From contig CH003205.1 of assembly GCA_000149265.1 (NCBI GenBank), positions 254,607 to 318,606 on the forward strand: a DNA stretch of 64,000 nt, read 5' to 3'. The notes below the pieces were generated by a model. It saw only the letters and a list, made by a program, of their open reading frames with translations. It made no database searches and was not told where the DNA came from. This DNA is from Ciona savignyi (Eukaryota > Chordata > Ascidiacea > Phlebobranchia > Cionidae). This document shows positions 1-11,621 of the stretch, in pieces. The position numbers were made by a program, and so were the translations under genes. Every line of letters starts with the position of its first letter. Within the stretch, counting starts at the first letter, position 1.

Positions 1-523
1 ATCGAAATCTCCAGGCTATTTCCGAATGTAAACGTAATTAACGAAATAAAAATTCTGGGTGTCTATTTCAGCTTCGAACATAAATGCGATGTTAAAAACT
101 GGAACAAAGCAAAGAAATCTATAATCAACGTAAGTGGGATAAATTTGAAAAGGAGACTTACCCTCAAAGGAAAGAAAATACTAATAAACGCGTTAATGAT
201 GCCAATGACTAATCACATAAGTAAATTTATACCGATCAACAAAGAAAATTTGGAAACTATCAATAGGACTTTTTTTAAATTCTTATGGTACCCAATGCGC
301 ATTGAAACAGTCAAACGGAAAAAGTTAATCGCGCCATTAAAAGACGGGGGATTATACATTCCAGATATCAAATCCAAAGTAGAAGCGGCTCAACTAACGC
401 AGATAATCAAATTACAAAAAATAGATCAAATAGAGGAAATATGGCAAGAATGGTCAAGATATAACTTCGGTTCAACAATGAAAATAATAAACGCCAAATT
501 ATATTCAAACAATGCGCTTAATG
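1..523 (+). mobile_element. 3' part of a Tx1/L1-type LINE (ORF2 C-terminus)
   Basis: Open from about position 145 to the gap. It encodes the region after the reverse transcriptase of a LINE ORF2: a basic stretch starting KRRLTLKGKKILINALMMP, then a FFKFLWYP motif, GGLYIPDIKSK and WQEWSRYNFGSTMKIIN. The same order and near-identical motifs recur at 49780-50140 in the larger LINE copy of this window (RRKLTLRGKKLLINTLILP, NFLWFP, GGLAIPNIKLR, WQKWSRYNLGSTMKII), so the two belong to one family. The family looks like the Tx1/L1 group by its zinc-knuckle ORF1 and apurinic-type endonuclease, both seen in the other copy. The 5' end lies outside the window and the 3' end is lost in the gap. No host function is expected. 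Confidence 0.75.
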
Positions 524-623
524 NNNNNNNNNNNNNNNNNNNNNNNNNNNNNNNNNNNNNNNNNNNNNNNNNNNNNNNNNNNNNNNNNNNNNNNNNNNNN
601 NNNNNNNNNNNNNNNNNNNNNNN
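524..623. other. Assembly gap (100 N)
   Basis: Exactly 100 N, the usual placeholder for a gap of unknown size. The reading frame happens to stay open through the Ns and joins a LINE protein to a Gypsy polyprotein; that fusion is an artefact. Confidence 0.99.
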
Positions 624-3572
624 CGGGAGTAAAATTAGAACTTACGGCTCCCGTTTAATCTCATTGGATTTGCCAGCTGGAAAATTAAAATGGAAATTTG
701 TCCTGGCAGAAGTCACTAGGCCACTACTGGGAGCGGATTTCCTACCAGCGCATGGCTTATTGGTGGACCTCAAGAGCAAGCGGTTAATCAACGCAAAAAC
801 GTTTGTTAGCACTCCAATCTCCACGATGCCACAATCAGCGCCGCGCCTAAACGTCGTATCCTGGCAAAAATCACCCTACATGCGCCTACTCGCCGAATTT
901 CCCACCATTACCACGCCGCACTTCTCCAATTCGATTCCGAAACATGGTGTTCAACACTTCATCATCACAAACGGCCCTCCAGTTCACGCCCACGCTCGAC
1001 GTTTGCACCCAGAGAAACTTGTCCTTGCCAAACAGGAATTTGAAAACATGCTGCAAATGGGAATAATCCGACGTTCGTCAAGTCCCTGGGCATCGCCATT
1101 GCACATGGTCAAAAAATCTACGGGTGAATGGAGACCCTGTGGCGATTATAGAAGGCTTAATGCAGCTACTCAACCCGACCGATACTCAATTCCGCACATC
1201 CACGACTTTTCAGCTCGTTTAGCTGGAGCTCGCGTTTTCTCCAAGGTAGACCTCGTAAGGGGATACCATCAAGTTCCCGTGGCCGAGGAAGACATACCAA
1301 AAACCGCTGTCATAACGCCGTTTGGTTTATTAGAATTCTTCTTACGAATGCCATTTGGGTTAAAGAACGCTGCACAAACATTCCAACGTCTCATGGACAC
1401 GGTGTGTCAATCCCTGCCTTTCGTTTACATTTATCGCGATGATATTCTTGTGGCCAGCGCATCATTTTCTGAACATCATAAACATTTAAAACAGCTCTTT
1501 AAACAACTTGATGATTACGGACTTGTGATCAATTTAAACAAGTGCCAGTTTGGGGTCGAAAAAATCGATTTCCTCGGACACCGCGTAGACAGAGATGGTG
1601 CTCAACCACTTCCGGACAAGGTCGCAGCAATCCAGCAGTTTCCCCGTCCCACTTCGATTCAGGAATTTGCAGGTATGATAAACTACTATCATCGTTTCAT
1701 ACCGCGTGCTGCCAGCATCATGTCGCCAATTTACGACTCTTTGTCCGGAAAACCATCTAAATTAATTTGGAATGACAAATTGGACTCTTCCTTCACCGCG
1801 GCTAAAACAGCCTTGGCAAACGCTACATTGTTGCACCATCCTGTACCACACGCGACAACCGCTGTAACTACAGACGCATCACAACACTCCGTCGGCGCAG
1901 TGTTGCAGCAACTTATCGGTGGCGAATGGCAACCGCTCGCATTTTTTAGCAAACGCCTGCGCGCGCCCGAGCTAAAGTACAGCGCATTTGACAGAGAACT
2001 ACTTGCTCTACACTTGTCCATACGACATTTTAGGTATTTTCTGGAAGGCCGCATATTTACCGCTTATACGGATCACAAACCGCTTACCTTTGCATTCGCA
2101 AAGGTACAGACGCCCTGGTCTGCCAGGCAGCAACGTCATCTGTCTGCCATCTCCGAGTATACGACAGACGTACGACACATCGAAGGAATGCGCAACCACG
2201 TTGCTGACGCTCTATCACGTGGTAGTATTGGTTCAATCGAACTCCCGCTCGATTTGGATTACACGTCCCTGGCAGCGGCGCAGATGGACCCGGAAATACA
2301 AGCATATCGTACCGCCATTACTAACCTCAAACTGGAGGATATACAACTCGGCCAGTCGAACCAAACGTTACTATGTGACGTTTCTGCCGGTTACCCACGC
2401 CCGATCGTCCCCAAATCTTGGCAAAGAAAGGTTTTTGATGTGGTTCACGGCCTGTCTCATCCCTCGATTCGAGCCACACGAAAACTCGTCGCTTCAAAGT
2501 TTGTATGGCATGGCTTACACAAACAAGTGGGAGTATGGGCAAAGCAGTGCGTGCATTGCCAGAAGTCGAAAATTCAAACTCACGTTCGTGCTCCATTAGC
2601 CGCCTACCCACGTGTCCAAGGCAGGTTCAGTCACATCAATTTGGATATCGTCGGACCGTTGCCATCTTCACAAGGAAACACTTATTTACTGACAATGGTT
2701 GACCGTTTCACCAGGTGGCCAGAAGCGATTCCCATGCCAGACGCGACCACCATCACATGCGCCAGAGCCTTTGTCTTTCATTGGGTTTCACGATTTGGAG
2801 TGAGTGCCGTGCGACATTTCGTCCGATCGAGGATCCCAATTTACCTCCGAACTGTGGACTACCTTCAATCAGCTGCTGGGTATCAGACTACACCGCTCGT
2901 GCTCGTTTCACCCACAGGCTAACGGTTTAATTGAACGATTTCACAGGCATCTTAAAAGCGCACTGATGGCTCGGCTAACAGGACCCAACTGGATAGATGC
3001 ATTACCATGGGTTATGCTTGGGATTCGTACCGCCCCAAAGGAAGATCTTCGAACAACATCGGCGGAATTAGTTTACGGCTCGCATATAAAAGTTCCTGGT
3101 GATTTTTTTACAGCCAACCAAAACCAAGAAGCTCCACGTACTGTGATGCCAGCATTAAGAGACGCTGTTCGCCAACTTTTACCAAGCGCAATGAATGTCA
3201 CGTCACGGCATTGTCCGAACAATGGTACCAAAAACCCTGAACTCCAGTCCATACGTGTTTCTACGAATAGACAAGCACCGCCCACCTTTGACACCACCGT
3301 ATGAAGGCCCATATCGTGTATTACAAAGAACTGACAAAACTTACACGATAGATATGGGGGGTCGCGAGCAGGTGGTATCCATAGACCGCCTAAAGCCCGC
3401 ACACCTGGACTTGACGCAACCTGTACAAGAGCACCAACCACCGCGACGAGGAAGGCCACCAAACCCTAATCACACCGAGACATCCGCACGACAAACCATG
3501 ACCGAAGAACCAGTTACTCCTTGTACGAGTAGTGGTCGACATGTCCGACCTCCTGTACGTTTCAGATCGTAA
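624..3572 (+). pseudogene. Gypsy pol polyprotein, frameshifted
   Basis: Visible parts in order: protease C-terminal LLGADFL (about 724-750); RT with [24 protein letters not shown] and the active-site box [11 protein letters not shown]; RNase H with [19 protein letters not shown] and ADALSR; the integrase HHCC finger ([14 protein letters not shown] to CVHCQKS); and the integrase core with LDIVGPLP. The first frame ends at 2922. The second integrase Asp (DRGSQF) and Glu (NGLIERFHRH) are read in a second frame (about 2804-3230). The C-terminal GPYRVL module and basic/Pro-rich tail are read in a third frame (to 3572). So there are frame changes near 2800 and 3230. The usual Y-I/L/M-DD of RT is YRDD here, and an extra Phe appears in [12 protein letters not shown]. 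It cannot be translated as one functional protein as it stands. Confidence 0.85.
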
Positions 3573-3600
3573 TTACATGTCCGCTTCTGGCGGGGGGTAC

Positions 3601-3758
3601 TGTAGCGACCTCCCGTCATCTATTTTACATAATGTGTGACGTCATTACGCATTGCCCTTTTCATGTGCTTTTTGTGCCCGTCGCTTTGGGTTTGTGTAAC
3701 GAGTTTCTTTTCCTATGACGTTACTGCAAATAAAGAAGCTGCCGCTTCAGTATATACA
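3601..3758 (+). repeat. 3' LTR of the Gypsy element
   Basis: It starts TGTAGCGACC directly after the purine-rich TGGCGGGGGGTAC and contains an AATAAA at 3729-3734. The right edge is set at a ...TATATACA before non-repetitive DNA and is uncertain by tens of bases, because no 5' LTR is in the window. The same first 11 bases begin the LTR-like sequence at 43188. Confidence 0.6.
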
Positions 3759-6037
3759 ATTGGGACATCTTAATTATACTACAAAACTAATTTATATAAA
3801 TTTCAGATAAGTGGATATTTTATGATTTAAAGGCCAAGTTTGTGGCAAAAATTTAAATAAATGAACAACTTCGGTAAATTATTGTGTAGGCTATATGATA
3901 TACATTTTCAACTTAAAATCGATTAGGTATGCATTATTTGGTTGTATTTGCATTCAATGGCAAAGGTGTTGTTATAGTAGCTTGGTGGCAAGTATCATTA
4001 TTCTGTATTATTAAATTGCGAGACATTCATAATGAAACCTTAAATGTTTTTAAAGTAAGTACTTGTTTGTTGTGTTGTTTTCGGTGTAAATAACTTAAAA
4101 GGTCAAATTGAACAGTTAAAAGTGTGTAAAGGTGTGGGCAAACAATATGTAAACACGAAAATTCATCTAGAATTGGTTTGGAATAATTCTCAAATAAAGG
4201 AGGATAATTTGGATCGATCACCTTCGTGCAAAATCGTTGGTAAATTGTGAAATCCAAGTTAATAATACGAAATTTAACTTATTTTAATTTTTAAGCTTTA
4301 ACTGGTGAAAATGCTCGTTTCGAATGTAAACAATTCCACGAAGGAATACTCGCAGTGGAGGCTGACTGTAATGAGGTTGATATATATATTTTATGTGTTG
4401 TTAAATATTTTTTGAACTATGTATTGCAAACTAAAACCAGAAAGTCAAGGTCTGAAAACAGTTGGATAAAATGTTTTTGGAGGAACAACTGTGCAATTTT
4501 ATCTGTCAAAATGCCACCCTAAGAAGATACAATTAGATGGGCGATTGAATTTTAAAGCACAACACATTCTGCGTATGAACATTTGCGAATGTAAATTGTA
4601 TACAGATTTTGCAGTTATCATCAATTCACTTGCTAATTTGAACTTTAAGTTTCAACTATAAAAGTACCAGTAGTAACAGTTTTTATTTAGGAATTAGTGA
4701 CCTGGATGTTGTTGGTGCCAAATAACAATAAATTTGCCACATATGTTCTGGTTAGGTTGAGCAATGTTGAAACCAAATGCTAAAAATATAATAGCATCTT
4801 GCAGTATTTTATGTTCTTTCATGCCCATTGCTTGGTACCCAACAAAGACGACCCCCGCAGTATCGTCCTTTTCCGTGTATTTTAGAAATTATTGTCAGAA
4901 CGACAGGCTTGCAGCCTTTAAATACATGATCTTATTGCTGATGGAATGTCGACAAACCGTCAGTTTTTCAAAATGATGTGGTATCGCAACAGTAACTTTA
5001 GACCAACCTTATTGTGCACCAAATCATATTGCTTCGAATCGACCATATGTTCGGACACTTCTTATCTATTAAAGTGGTAAGACAGAAAAAAATCTGTTTA
5101 TATATTGTTCATATTGAGTTTATATTAAATATTATTTAAAAAAAATTACAGACCGTGTGTAACAGTTTCCATGCTTCAAAACCGAGTGGTTTCCAAGTAT
5201 ATAAATAAAACGAAAATTATATATTGTGATTATAGAAAAGCTTTATGAATGTAAACAACAAATGCCGATATTATGGGAAACCAGCTCGTCCCTTCTTGCT
5301 CATGTGTAACATTCACTCACCAAAGTTACAGTTATATTGCTTTTATTAAAGAATGCGTATTTATATAGTTTAATATTTTAGCTTGATGAAAGTTAACCTT
5401 GCAAATGATGTTCTGAATTACAAAGTTGACAAATATAACTGCAGATTTTGTATTGCCATTTGATCACTTAATTTTGAAAGATCTACATTTGTATATTAAA
5501 AAAAGTTTGGAAACCAGTAATGTCAATTGCAAATTTATATTTTACAAATTGGTTTACTGTTATGAATTGTGGGGTGCAATACCCCATTCGCTCTACTGAT
5601 GATGCAGTTGCCGTGGTTGAAGAATCACTTTTTACTACCAACTCTTGTAAATAGAAAGGTAAAAGTAACTCAACGTTTATATTGCGGAAAGATTTCTAAT
5701 GCAAAATAAGTGATGTTGGATGGAGAATCAATCCCCTTGGAGAAAACAAGAGAATTTATAGACCTACCTTAGAAGGTCTAGTTTTCACCACACAACACCC
5801 TAGACCTTAGCTGCTGGATTATGTGTGCTTAAAAAGTTTCACACAAGATATCCTTTAACCCTTTTTAGTATGTCTCAAGGATTGCCCATAAAAGTAAAAC
5901 TTTAGTTTTAGAGACAGTTGGCCTCGGTCATCAAATCCCAACATCACACAGAGGAAAAGAAGGCAAATACAACCTTTTTCAAAAAATGCACAATCACTTG
6001 GTGAAGACCCAATGCCGAAGCGTCACAAGTTATATAG
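3759..6037. other. AT-rich sequence without recognisable gene
   Basis: Only short, composition-driven open frames are present. I see no conserved motif, tRNA or terminal repeats. It could be an old intergenic region or decayed repeat. Confidence 0.5.
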
Positions 6038-6297
6038 TAAGGCCGCGTTTCCACTGATGAAGCGAAACCGAAAAGCATACGTTGAAGTTTATTTTATTTA
6101 ATGGGGGGAATTTAAGTTAAAATATGAAAACAAACTTATACATCGTGAATTTTGTACACAAATTTATTATTAAATAATAAATCAATATTATTAATGACGT
6201 AACAATTAAATAGTAAATAAGTAACATAGCAACCGCATTTAAATTTAAACGGTTTGACATTTTAAAATTACAAACTTTAGATATAGACGCTAAAAGA

Positions 6298-7691
6298 ATG
6301 TCTGCTGAAGAAATCGAAGTTTTGGAATTGTATAGCATGTGGCGAAGTCGTTAGCCACAAAAGCGCATCCACAGATTCTGGCTGTATTCCATCTGTGCGA
6401 CACAAATGCAGCACGGGGCTTTCCATACTTTGTTTGCTACCCTAAAACGATAAATTACACACGAATGTCGATTCTCTTATTTAACAACCTAAAGAAATAA
6501 TCCAATCAAACATAACCAAGCAGGACACCTCTTTCCGAGCAGCAATTTCTGCGGAACAGCGATTGCTCATCACATTCAGGTACGATTGTAAGTACGGTAT
6601 CGCACTGATGATTTTTAAAAATTTGTGTTTGTAAAATTTACAGGTTAAATAATAGATAATTAAAACAAAACAAACACCGGTAACAAACAAATATAATAAA
6701 AATTAACACAAAACAATTAAGACAAACATAAATAATAAACAATTAAAACTTAAATAATAAACAATTAAAATAAAAATTACAGGTTTTTGTCATCTGGAAG
6801 TGGTTACAAATAAATCACTACTACATTACGAGTTCCACTTTGGACATTCATTCCACAATATCAAACATCATTCCTGATGTCTGTGATATCATTTGGGCAA
6901 AGCGGCAGCCTCTTTATATGCCAAGGTTGAACAGAGAAGGCTGGCAAAAGAATGCAGATCGGTTCCAACAACTGTGGAACATGCCAAACTGTGTTGGTGC
7001 TATTGATGGCAAGCATGTTCGCATCAGAAATCCATACAATGCGGGTTCCCAATATATCAACTACAAAAGCTACCATTCTGTGGTGCTCCAAGCAGTTGCA
7101 GATGGTTGCTTTACCTGCATAGAAGTTGGGGATTATGGCCGCAACAGCGATGGTGGAGTACTCCATCAAACAGAGTTTGGGCACCTTCTACAGATAGGTG
7201 GTCTTAATTTTCCACCCCTAGCCCCTCTACCAAATCATCCGGAAACCAGTTTTTCATTTTATCTGGTTGTGGATGACTGATGAGGCCTATCCATTGCGAA
7301 GCAACTTGCTAAAGCCTTATCCGCGACGGAATCTTATGCCACGAAAAAGAATCTTTAACATGCGCCTTTCAAGGGCTCGAAAAAGTGCGGAGTGTGCGTT
7401 TGGGATGCTGGCATCAAAGTGGCGTGTATTTAAAAACCAATTGCTGTTCATCCTAAAAGGGTAGATCAAATTATAAAGGCAGATTGTGTGCTGCACAACT
7501 TTGTGCGCATACATGAAGGCGCTACCATCGAGGCATCCTACTCCTGCAACGAATGGCCAGCAGATTTAAGTACCAGTGCAACATCATCGCACACAAGACC
7601 CACAAACACAGCCATGGATATTAGAAATGAGTTGCAAAATTATTTTCTTACCTCCCATGGAGAGGTTCCATGGCAGTACAATGAACTCTAA
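6298..7691 (+). pseudogene. Harbinger (HARBI1-like) DDE transposase, degraded
   Basis: It starts at ATG 6298 (MSAEEIEVLELY). An N-terminal segment ending HGAFHTLFATLKR is broken by stop codons. The segment SAEQRLLITF (to about 6589) ends at a plausible GT donor. After an AT-rich intron-like stretch the main block follows (6840-7280) with IIPDVCDIIW, PNCVGAIDGKH (first catalytic Asp), NYKSYHSVVLQAVAD and NSDGGV (second Asp). A frameshift near 7268 precedes DEAYPLR (catalytic Glu), KPYPR and the C-terminal RLSRARKSAECAFGML. The last block (7488-7691) has LHNFVRIHEG and ends VPWQYNEL, which is how Harbinger transposases usually end. All three acidic catalytic residues survive, but several stops and shifts make it a pseudogene. 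Confidence 0.85.
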
Positions 7692-7829
7692 CATCTGGAA
7701 ATATAAAGTTTTATTTATTTTATCGACTTGCAATATGCTACATATTTAATTTTTTTTTAATTTATATATGTATATAGCCCTAGTTTAGTTCATTTTCTTC
7801 AAAGTGTATTCTATTTATATTTTTAGAAA

Positions 7830-8665
7830 ATGAACGCTGAAAACCTGATTAGGGGAGTTGAACAATATTCAGTAGTTTATGATCCATCAAAGTTACTGCA
7901 ACAGGGATGTTCAAGAGCAGACTTGAATCAAAATAGCCGCAGCTACAGGAAACCCAGGTAAATCGCAGTGAGCCAATGACATGTTAAATACATTTCATAG
8001 CTTAGCTGAATTACTCACTGTTTAGTTTCGGAGTGTAAGAAGCTATGGAGGACACTAAGAAATACATTCTCTCGTTATCTTAGAGAGGCAAAGTCTGAGC
8101 CGAGTGTACGTCAGCAATGAGAAGAAAAAGACCATGGTATCTTGCGGAGCAGATGTCTTTCCTGCACAATCATATAAAACATAGAAAGTACGTCATTTTT
8201 CAAATTAGTTACCGGTACTAGTAACAGTAATTAACTTTAGTGTAATAATACCTTGGGTAAACAAATCCAACCAGAAAATATATTTATACCAACAGAATGT
8301 CCGGAAATTATACCGGTACTGGAGCCAATACTTCTGTGTCTGATGAGGATGAATCACCCTCCATTGGGAAGCGGTGGTTCCAGACGAGGATCATACATAT
8401 CCATTTGACTGTGGGGCACCTTCTGCTAAAAAAAATGTCATTAGTGGATGCAGAAATGTTAAAATTTTTAAAGGAAAAAAAAGGCATCCAATAATTCAAT
8501 AGATACAGCAGACAATAAATTTTTACTATCATTAGAACCAGAATTGTAAAATTTAAATGGAAAATTAAAAAGGCAATGTAAACAAGAACTTTTACGGGTA
8601 ATTGACAAGTATGTGTCGATGGCAGAAGAAAGTTATTTTAATTCCATGTTTTTGTTTTTTAAATA
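7830..8665 (+). pseudogene. MADF-BESS protein, partner gene of the Harbinger element
   Basis: Exon 1 starts at ATG 7830 and reads MNAENLIRGVEQYSVVYDPS, a typical MADF domain start, up to a possible GT donor near 7960. After a TTTAG acceptor-like site (about 8025) the frame gives SECKKLWRTLRNTFSRYLRE, the MADF core. A one-base shift then leads to RRKRPWYLAEQMSFLHNHIK, the usual end of a MADF domain. About 300 bases on (8505-8610) a frame with one stop gives FLLSLEPEL and ELLRVIDKY, which fits a BESS motif. MADF is a Myb/SANT-like DNA-binding fold, and Harbinger elements carry a Myb-like second gene needed for end binding. The role here is inferred from that. Frame breaks suggest it is dead. 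Confidence 0.6.
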
Positions 8666-8778
8666 AACTTTTCACACGTTTTTACAATATTTTATTACCT
8701 TAATTCATGTTTTTGTTGTATTTATATATATCGTATATATTTAAATACATTTTTAACACACAAAATGCATTAATTTTA

Positions 8779-9069
8779 GGATAGGATAGGATATTCATGT
8801 TTATCCCCGTGAATGGGAAAACCTAGGGGGTTATCACACGGGCAATCGTCAGATCACCTCGCGTCCATCGTCGGGTTACCGGAGCTATTGCAGTGTGTTG
8901 TATATGATAGACACGTTCCTTCAATTTGGTAGAACCCATTAATCCGCTGGGATCAGGCAATGTCCGTAAAGTGCCTTGCCCAAGGACACAACCGACTAGC
9001 TAGCTGCCAGTTTTGCACCTGCAACCTTTCGATTGAAAGGCGACGAAACCGCTAGACCACCGGGCCGGA
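8779..9069 (-). mobile_element. SINE family 1 (tRNA-derived), near full length
   Basis: Read on the minus strand: a tRNA-like head (GGCCCGGTGGTCTAGCGG...) with A/B-box-like blocks, a conserved body, and a 3' end CCCGTGAATATCCTATCC-like with short GGATA repeats instead of poly(A). It inserted inside the Harbinger element. Further copies of the family are listed separately. Confidence 0.75.
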
Positions 9070-9248
9070 CATAGTAGTACCGGTAGTTCATTACAAATAA
9101 CGGGCAAGCAAATTGCAAATGGGATAAAATAACACTGTCGGTTCCTTACCGTTTCGACTCTCGATCAAGGATACGTTAAGGGTTAAAGTCGTATTTATTC
9201 ATGACTCGCGCAACGGTCCAGTAAGGTTTTGCCATCGCATAACACATA

Positions 9249-9360
9249 AATGGTAGTCAGTTCTTAAAAGAACTATTGGTGAGTCCCAAGTGGACTCATG
9301 AACGAGGCATTAGTAGCCAGTTCTGAAAAGAACTATTGGTGAGTCCCTAGTGGACTGATG
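9249..9360. repeat. Two tandem copies of a 62-bp unit
   Basis: Units start at about 9249 and 9311. Each holds AGTTCT...AGAACT, a small inverted repeat, followed by ATTGGTGAGTCCC and GTGGACT.ATG. Copies differ at only a few bases. Confidence 0.7.
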
Positions 9361-9582
9361 TGTAAATACAAAACAAGGCAATTTATACTGAAAGTGACAA
9401 TGGGCGCGAATGCAATAAAACGGGGCGTCCGCGTTTTCTGACGTTTGTCGTGACGATCAATGCGTTGTTCTCTTGTGCAACCGGTGCAATTAATATAATG
9501 ATTGTGGGAAATTCTCACATAAGAATTTGCAACAACACTAAGTTTTTATTCCGCGTGTGACAACGACAATTGTTATAACTAG

Positions 9583-9668
9583 GGTAATCGGCAGATCACC
9601 TTGTCCCGGTCGAGTTACCAGAGCTATTACAGCAGACTGTAAATAAACTTGTTCATATTTAGAATTGG
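9583..9668 (-). mobile_element. SINE family 1 fragment
   Basis: It matches the body of the 8779-9069 copy (GGTAATCGGCAGATCACC, GAGTTACCAGAGCTATT). The head is missing. Confidence 0.5.
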
Positions 9669-10288
9669 TAGCCAACTTTACATTTAGGTACCGGTAATAT
9701 GGTAATACAATAATTAACAGAATAGGGTAACTGTAACCAACTTCATGCCTGTTAGTAGCTATGGGTTAGGGCCCACACTGCATTTTGGAGCAGTAAAGCC
9801 GGAGATATCTGCCGTCAAATATGTTTAAATTGTCCACCAAAAACCAAACTTGGTAAAAAAATTCAAAATATGCAACAAATCACTAAATTAAAAATCGTGG
9901 ATTGGTGGGTAAATGCACCCACCTGTCTCATTTTGCATTAAAACATAACTGAACTGAATGCTGCTATTCGGCGATTTTTTTAACATTTATTCTGTTGTTC
10001 AATATTTTGTCCAATGTCTGACTAAAAGATTAACGAATTTAACATAAGCCAAACATAAATTTTAAGTTAAAATCACATGAAGCATGAAGAAAAAGTGGAA
10101 CATGTTCCACTTACAAAAAGCAAAAATGCTTCAGTGCTTCACACGTGTTTTACTTCATCGGTGGAAACGGTCACATAGAGATCAGTGTGTTCTACTTGAA
10201 AAGCACCCGTCAGTCACGCGTGAAGCGCTTTTGCTTCATCAGTGAAAACGCGGCGTAAGTTCACCATAAATTACACAGCAATTAAGTT

Positions 10289-10309
10289 AATACGGGTTGG
10301 CCACCCCTG
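10289..10309. repeat. hAT-type terminus remnant
   Basis: GGGTTGGCCACCCCTG (10294-10309) is the reverse complement of CAGGGGTGGCCAACCC, a common hAT end. No partner end was seen, so this is a weak call. Confidence 0.3.
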
Positions 10310-10447
10310 CACTACATCATGGCTTAAATGTGGTTGCCATAACTGTCCAGTGGTCTCATCAATCCGCTTTATGGCAACTCTCCACTTTGTAAGCATTCCA
10401 TCCTCCTTAATAATTAAAGCGGGTGATTCGTATGTACCGTACCTAAT

Positions 10448-10639
10448 CGGTGCCTCTTAATACTACAGGAGCACCTGGATCACTTAAGATTGCTATGGAA
10501 AGTAATTCTAACCCTGTCCCAAACACTAATTTCAACCCCAGAACTTACTTTACCCCAACCGTAACATTAATATAAGTGGGTTTGTAATTACGAAGTATAG
10601 TAAGCGGTCGAAGCGATCATGTACTATTTAAAGGTACCG
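10448..10639 (+). mobile_element. hAT-type MITE, copy 1
   Basis: A 192-bp element bounded by inverted ends (CGGTGCCTCTTAATACTAC... / ...GTACTATTTAAAGGTACCG). It is flanked by a perfect 8-bp direct repeat TACCTAAT (10440-10447, 10640-10647), the target length of hAT elements. Its interior (AGATTGCTATGGAAA.TAATTCTAACCCTGTCCCAAAC and on) matches copy 2 at 21725. No coding capacity. Confidence 0.8.
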
Positions 10640-10667
10640 TACCTAATTGATACCGGTAGCGTACTTT

Positions 10668-10780
10668 TTTCCGAGGTTAGTTTCGAACTCAGAACGGGTT
10701 CGTCACTAGGACCGTTTTTTTTGTATAAAAGTCGGTATATGTATCGGTCGCGTTAACCATTTGGCCACACGACCGTACTT
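10668..10780 (-). mobile_element. SINE family 2 (tRNA-derived)
   Basis: On the minus strand it reads GGTCGTGTGGCCAAATGGTTAA (A-box region) then GAGTTCGAAACT (B-box-like), the same layout as the copy at 12801-12913. Confidence 0.65.
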
Positions 10781-11621
10781 ACTTAGCAACCAACACAATG
10801 CCGTATTCGCAGCATCATCTAGCGGATAGTGCTTGAGGGCTGAAGTATCCCATTTATACTAAGCAAATAAATAAATAATGAGTCGAAACACCTGTTCTTA
10901 ACCTTCATTTTCAGTAAACCTGTATATTTACTTCTTATTAATAAACATCCATAAATTTAAGACTTGGAAGCCAAATTTAATTACGAATTTACTGTATCTT
11001 TTTTTCCGAAACGCAACATAAATATACTGCTAGTCTTTTAATACGACCGTTCAATAGTTTATTTGATTTTACAGGAAAATTTGTACGTAAAGAATGAATA
11101 CGTCTTTATGTACAGGATAGTTATGTATGGTTAAAATCAAGTTTTTAGGCACTGTTACAATGCCTGTCAAATTTACGCACAGTGCCCGTAGTACAACTTT
11201 ATTTGAATTTTTAGTACATTTTTCTAACAGTGTATGTAAAACAGCAAAAAGCTTAATTCAATCCAACACAAATTAATAATAAGTAGATTTCAATGCAAAA
11301 AAAGGTTAGAATACCCCATACCAATCACGAAGCATTTTCCGAGAATCCCTTCAAACTAGTGAACAGTATAGGTTATTTGCCAAGCAGCACACAATAAGAG
11401 TAATAAAATAAACTGATAAGAATTGTAAAGTAATACTATTTTGGTTCGATTTACAAGGTAAATTACATATTCGACATGGTATTTACTGTTTGAGAGAATA
11501 ATCTGGGTAATTCAAATAAACTTTTTACAACTCATAGCCCTTACGTTTGTCATTTGAGTGTAAGTGTATAGTCATAGGTATATTTACATTAATTACACTG
11601 TTTCCATACAAGTACTACACC
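10781..11621. other. Intergenic, nothing recognised
   Basis: AT-rich, no long frame and no repeat that I can match elsewhere in the window. Confidence 0.5.

Larger units (their letters stand above)
624..3758 (+). mobile_element. Ty3/Gypsy LTR retrotransposon, 5' end missing
   Basis: It begins in the retropepsin C-terminus just after the gap. It then runs through reverse transcriptase, RNase H, the integrase zinc finger, integrase core and a Pro-rich tail ending at 3572. A G-rich polypurine-like tract (about 3591-3599) follows, then a 3' LTR from 3601. Domain order PR-RT-RH-INT is that of Ty3/Gypsy, and the RT/RNase H wording resembles the CsRn1-type branch (inference). The 5' LTR, gag and the start of pol lie beyond the gap. 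Two frame changes and an altered RT active site indicate a dead copy. Confidence 0.85.
6041..10255 (+). mobile_element. PIF/Harbinger DNA transposon (about 4.2 kb)
   Basis: The left end GGCCGCGTTTCCACTGATGA (6041) matches the reverse complement of the right end, CGCCGCGTTTTCACTGATGA (ends 10255), with two mismatches. Both ends are flanked by TAA (6038-6040 and 10256-10258), the 3-bp target duplication typical of PIF/Harbinger. Inside are a decayed Harbinger DDE transposase (6298-7691) and a decayed MADF-BESS gene (7830-8665), both on +. This is the two-gene plan known for this superfamily, where the second protein is Myb/SANT-like. A tRNA-SINE copy (8779-9069) inserted later. A second, diverged copy of the terminal motif lies just inside the right end (about 10128-10172). 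Confidence 0.85.

Noticed and set aside
1988-2611. Several 60-200 codon frames within Gypsy pol
   Set aside because: Overlap the RNase H and integrase coding frame; codon shadows.
8779-9069. Functional tRNA gene on the minus strand
   Set aside because: The tRNA-like head is degenerate and shared by about eleven dispersed copies, so it is a SINE.
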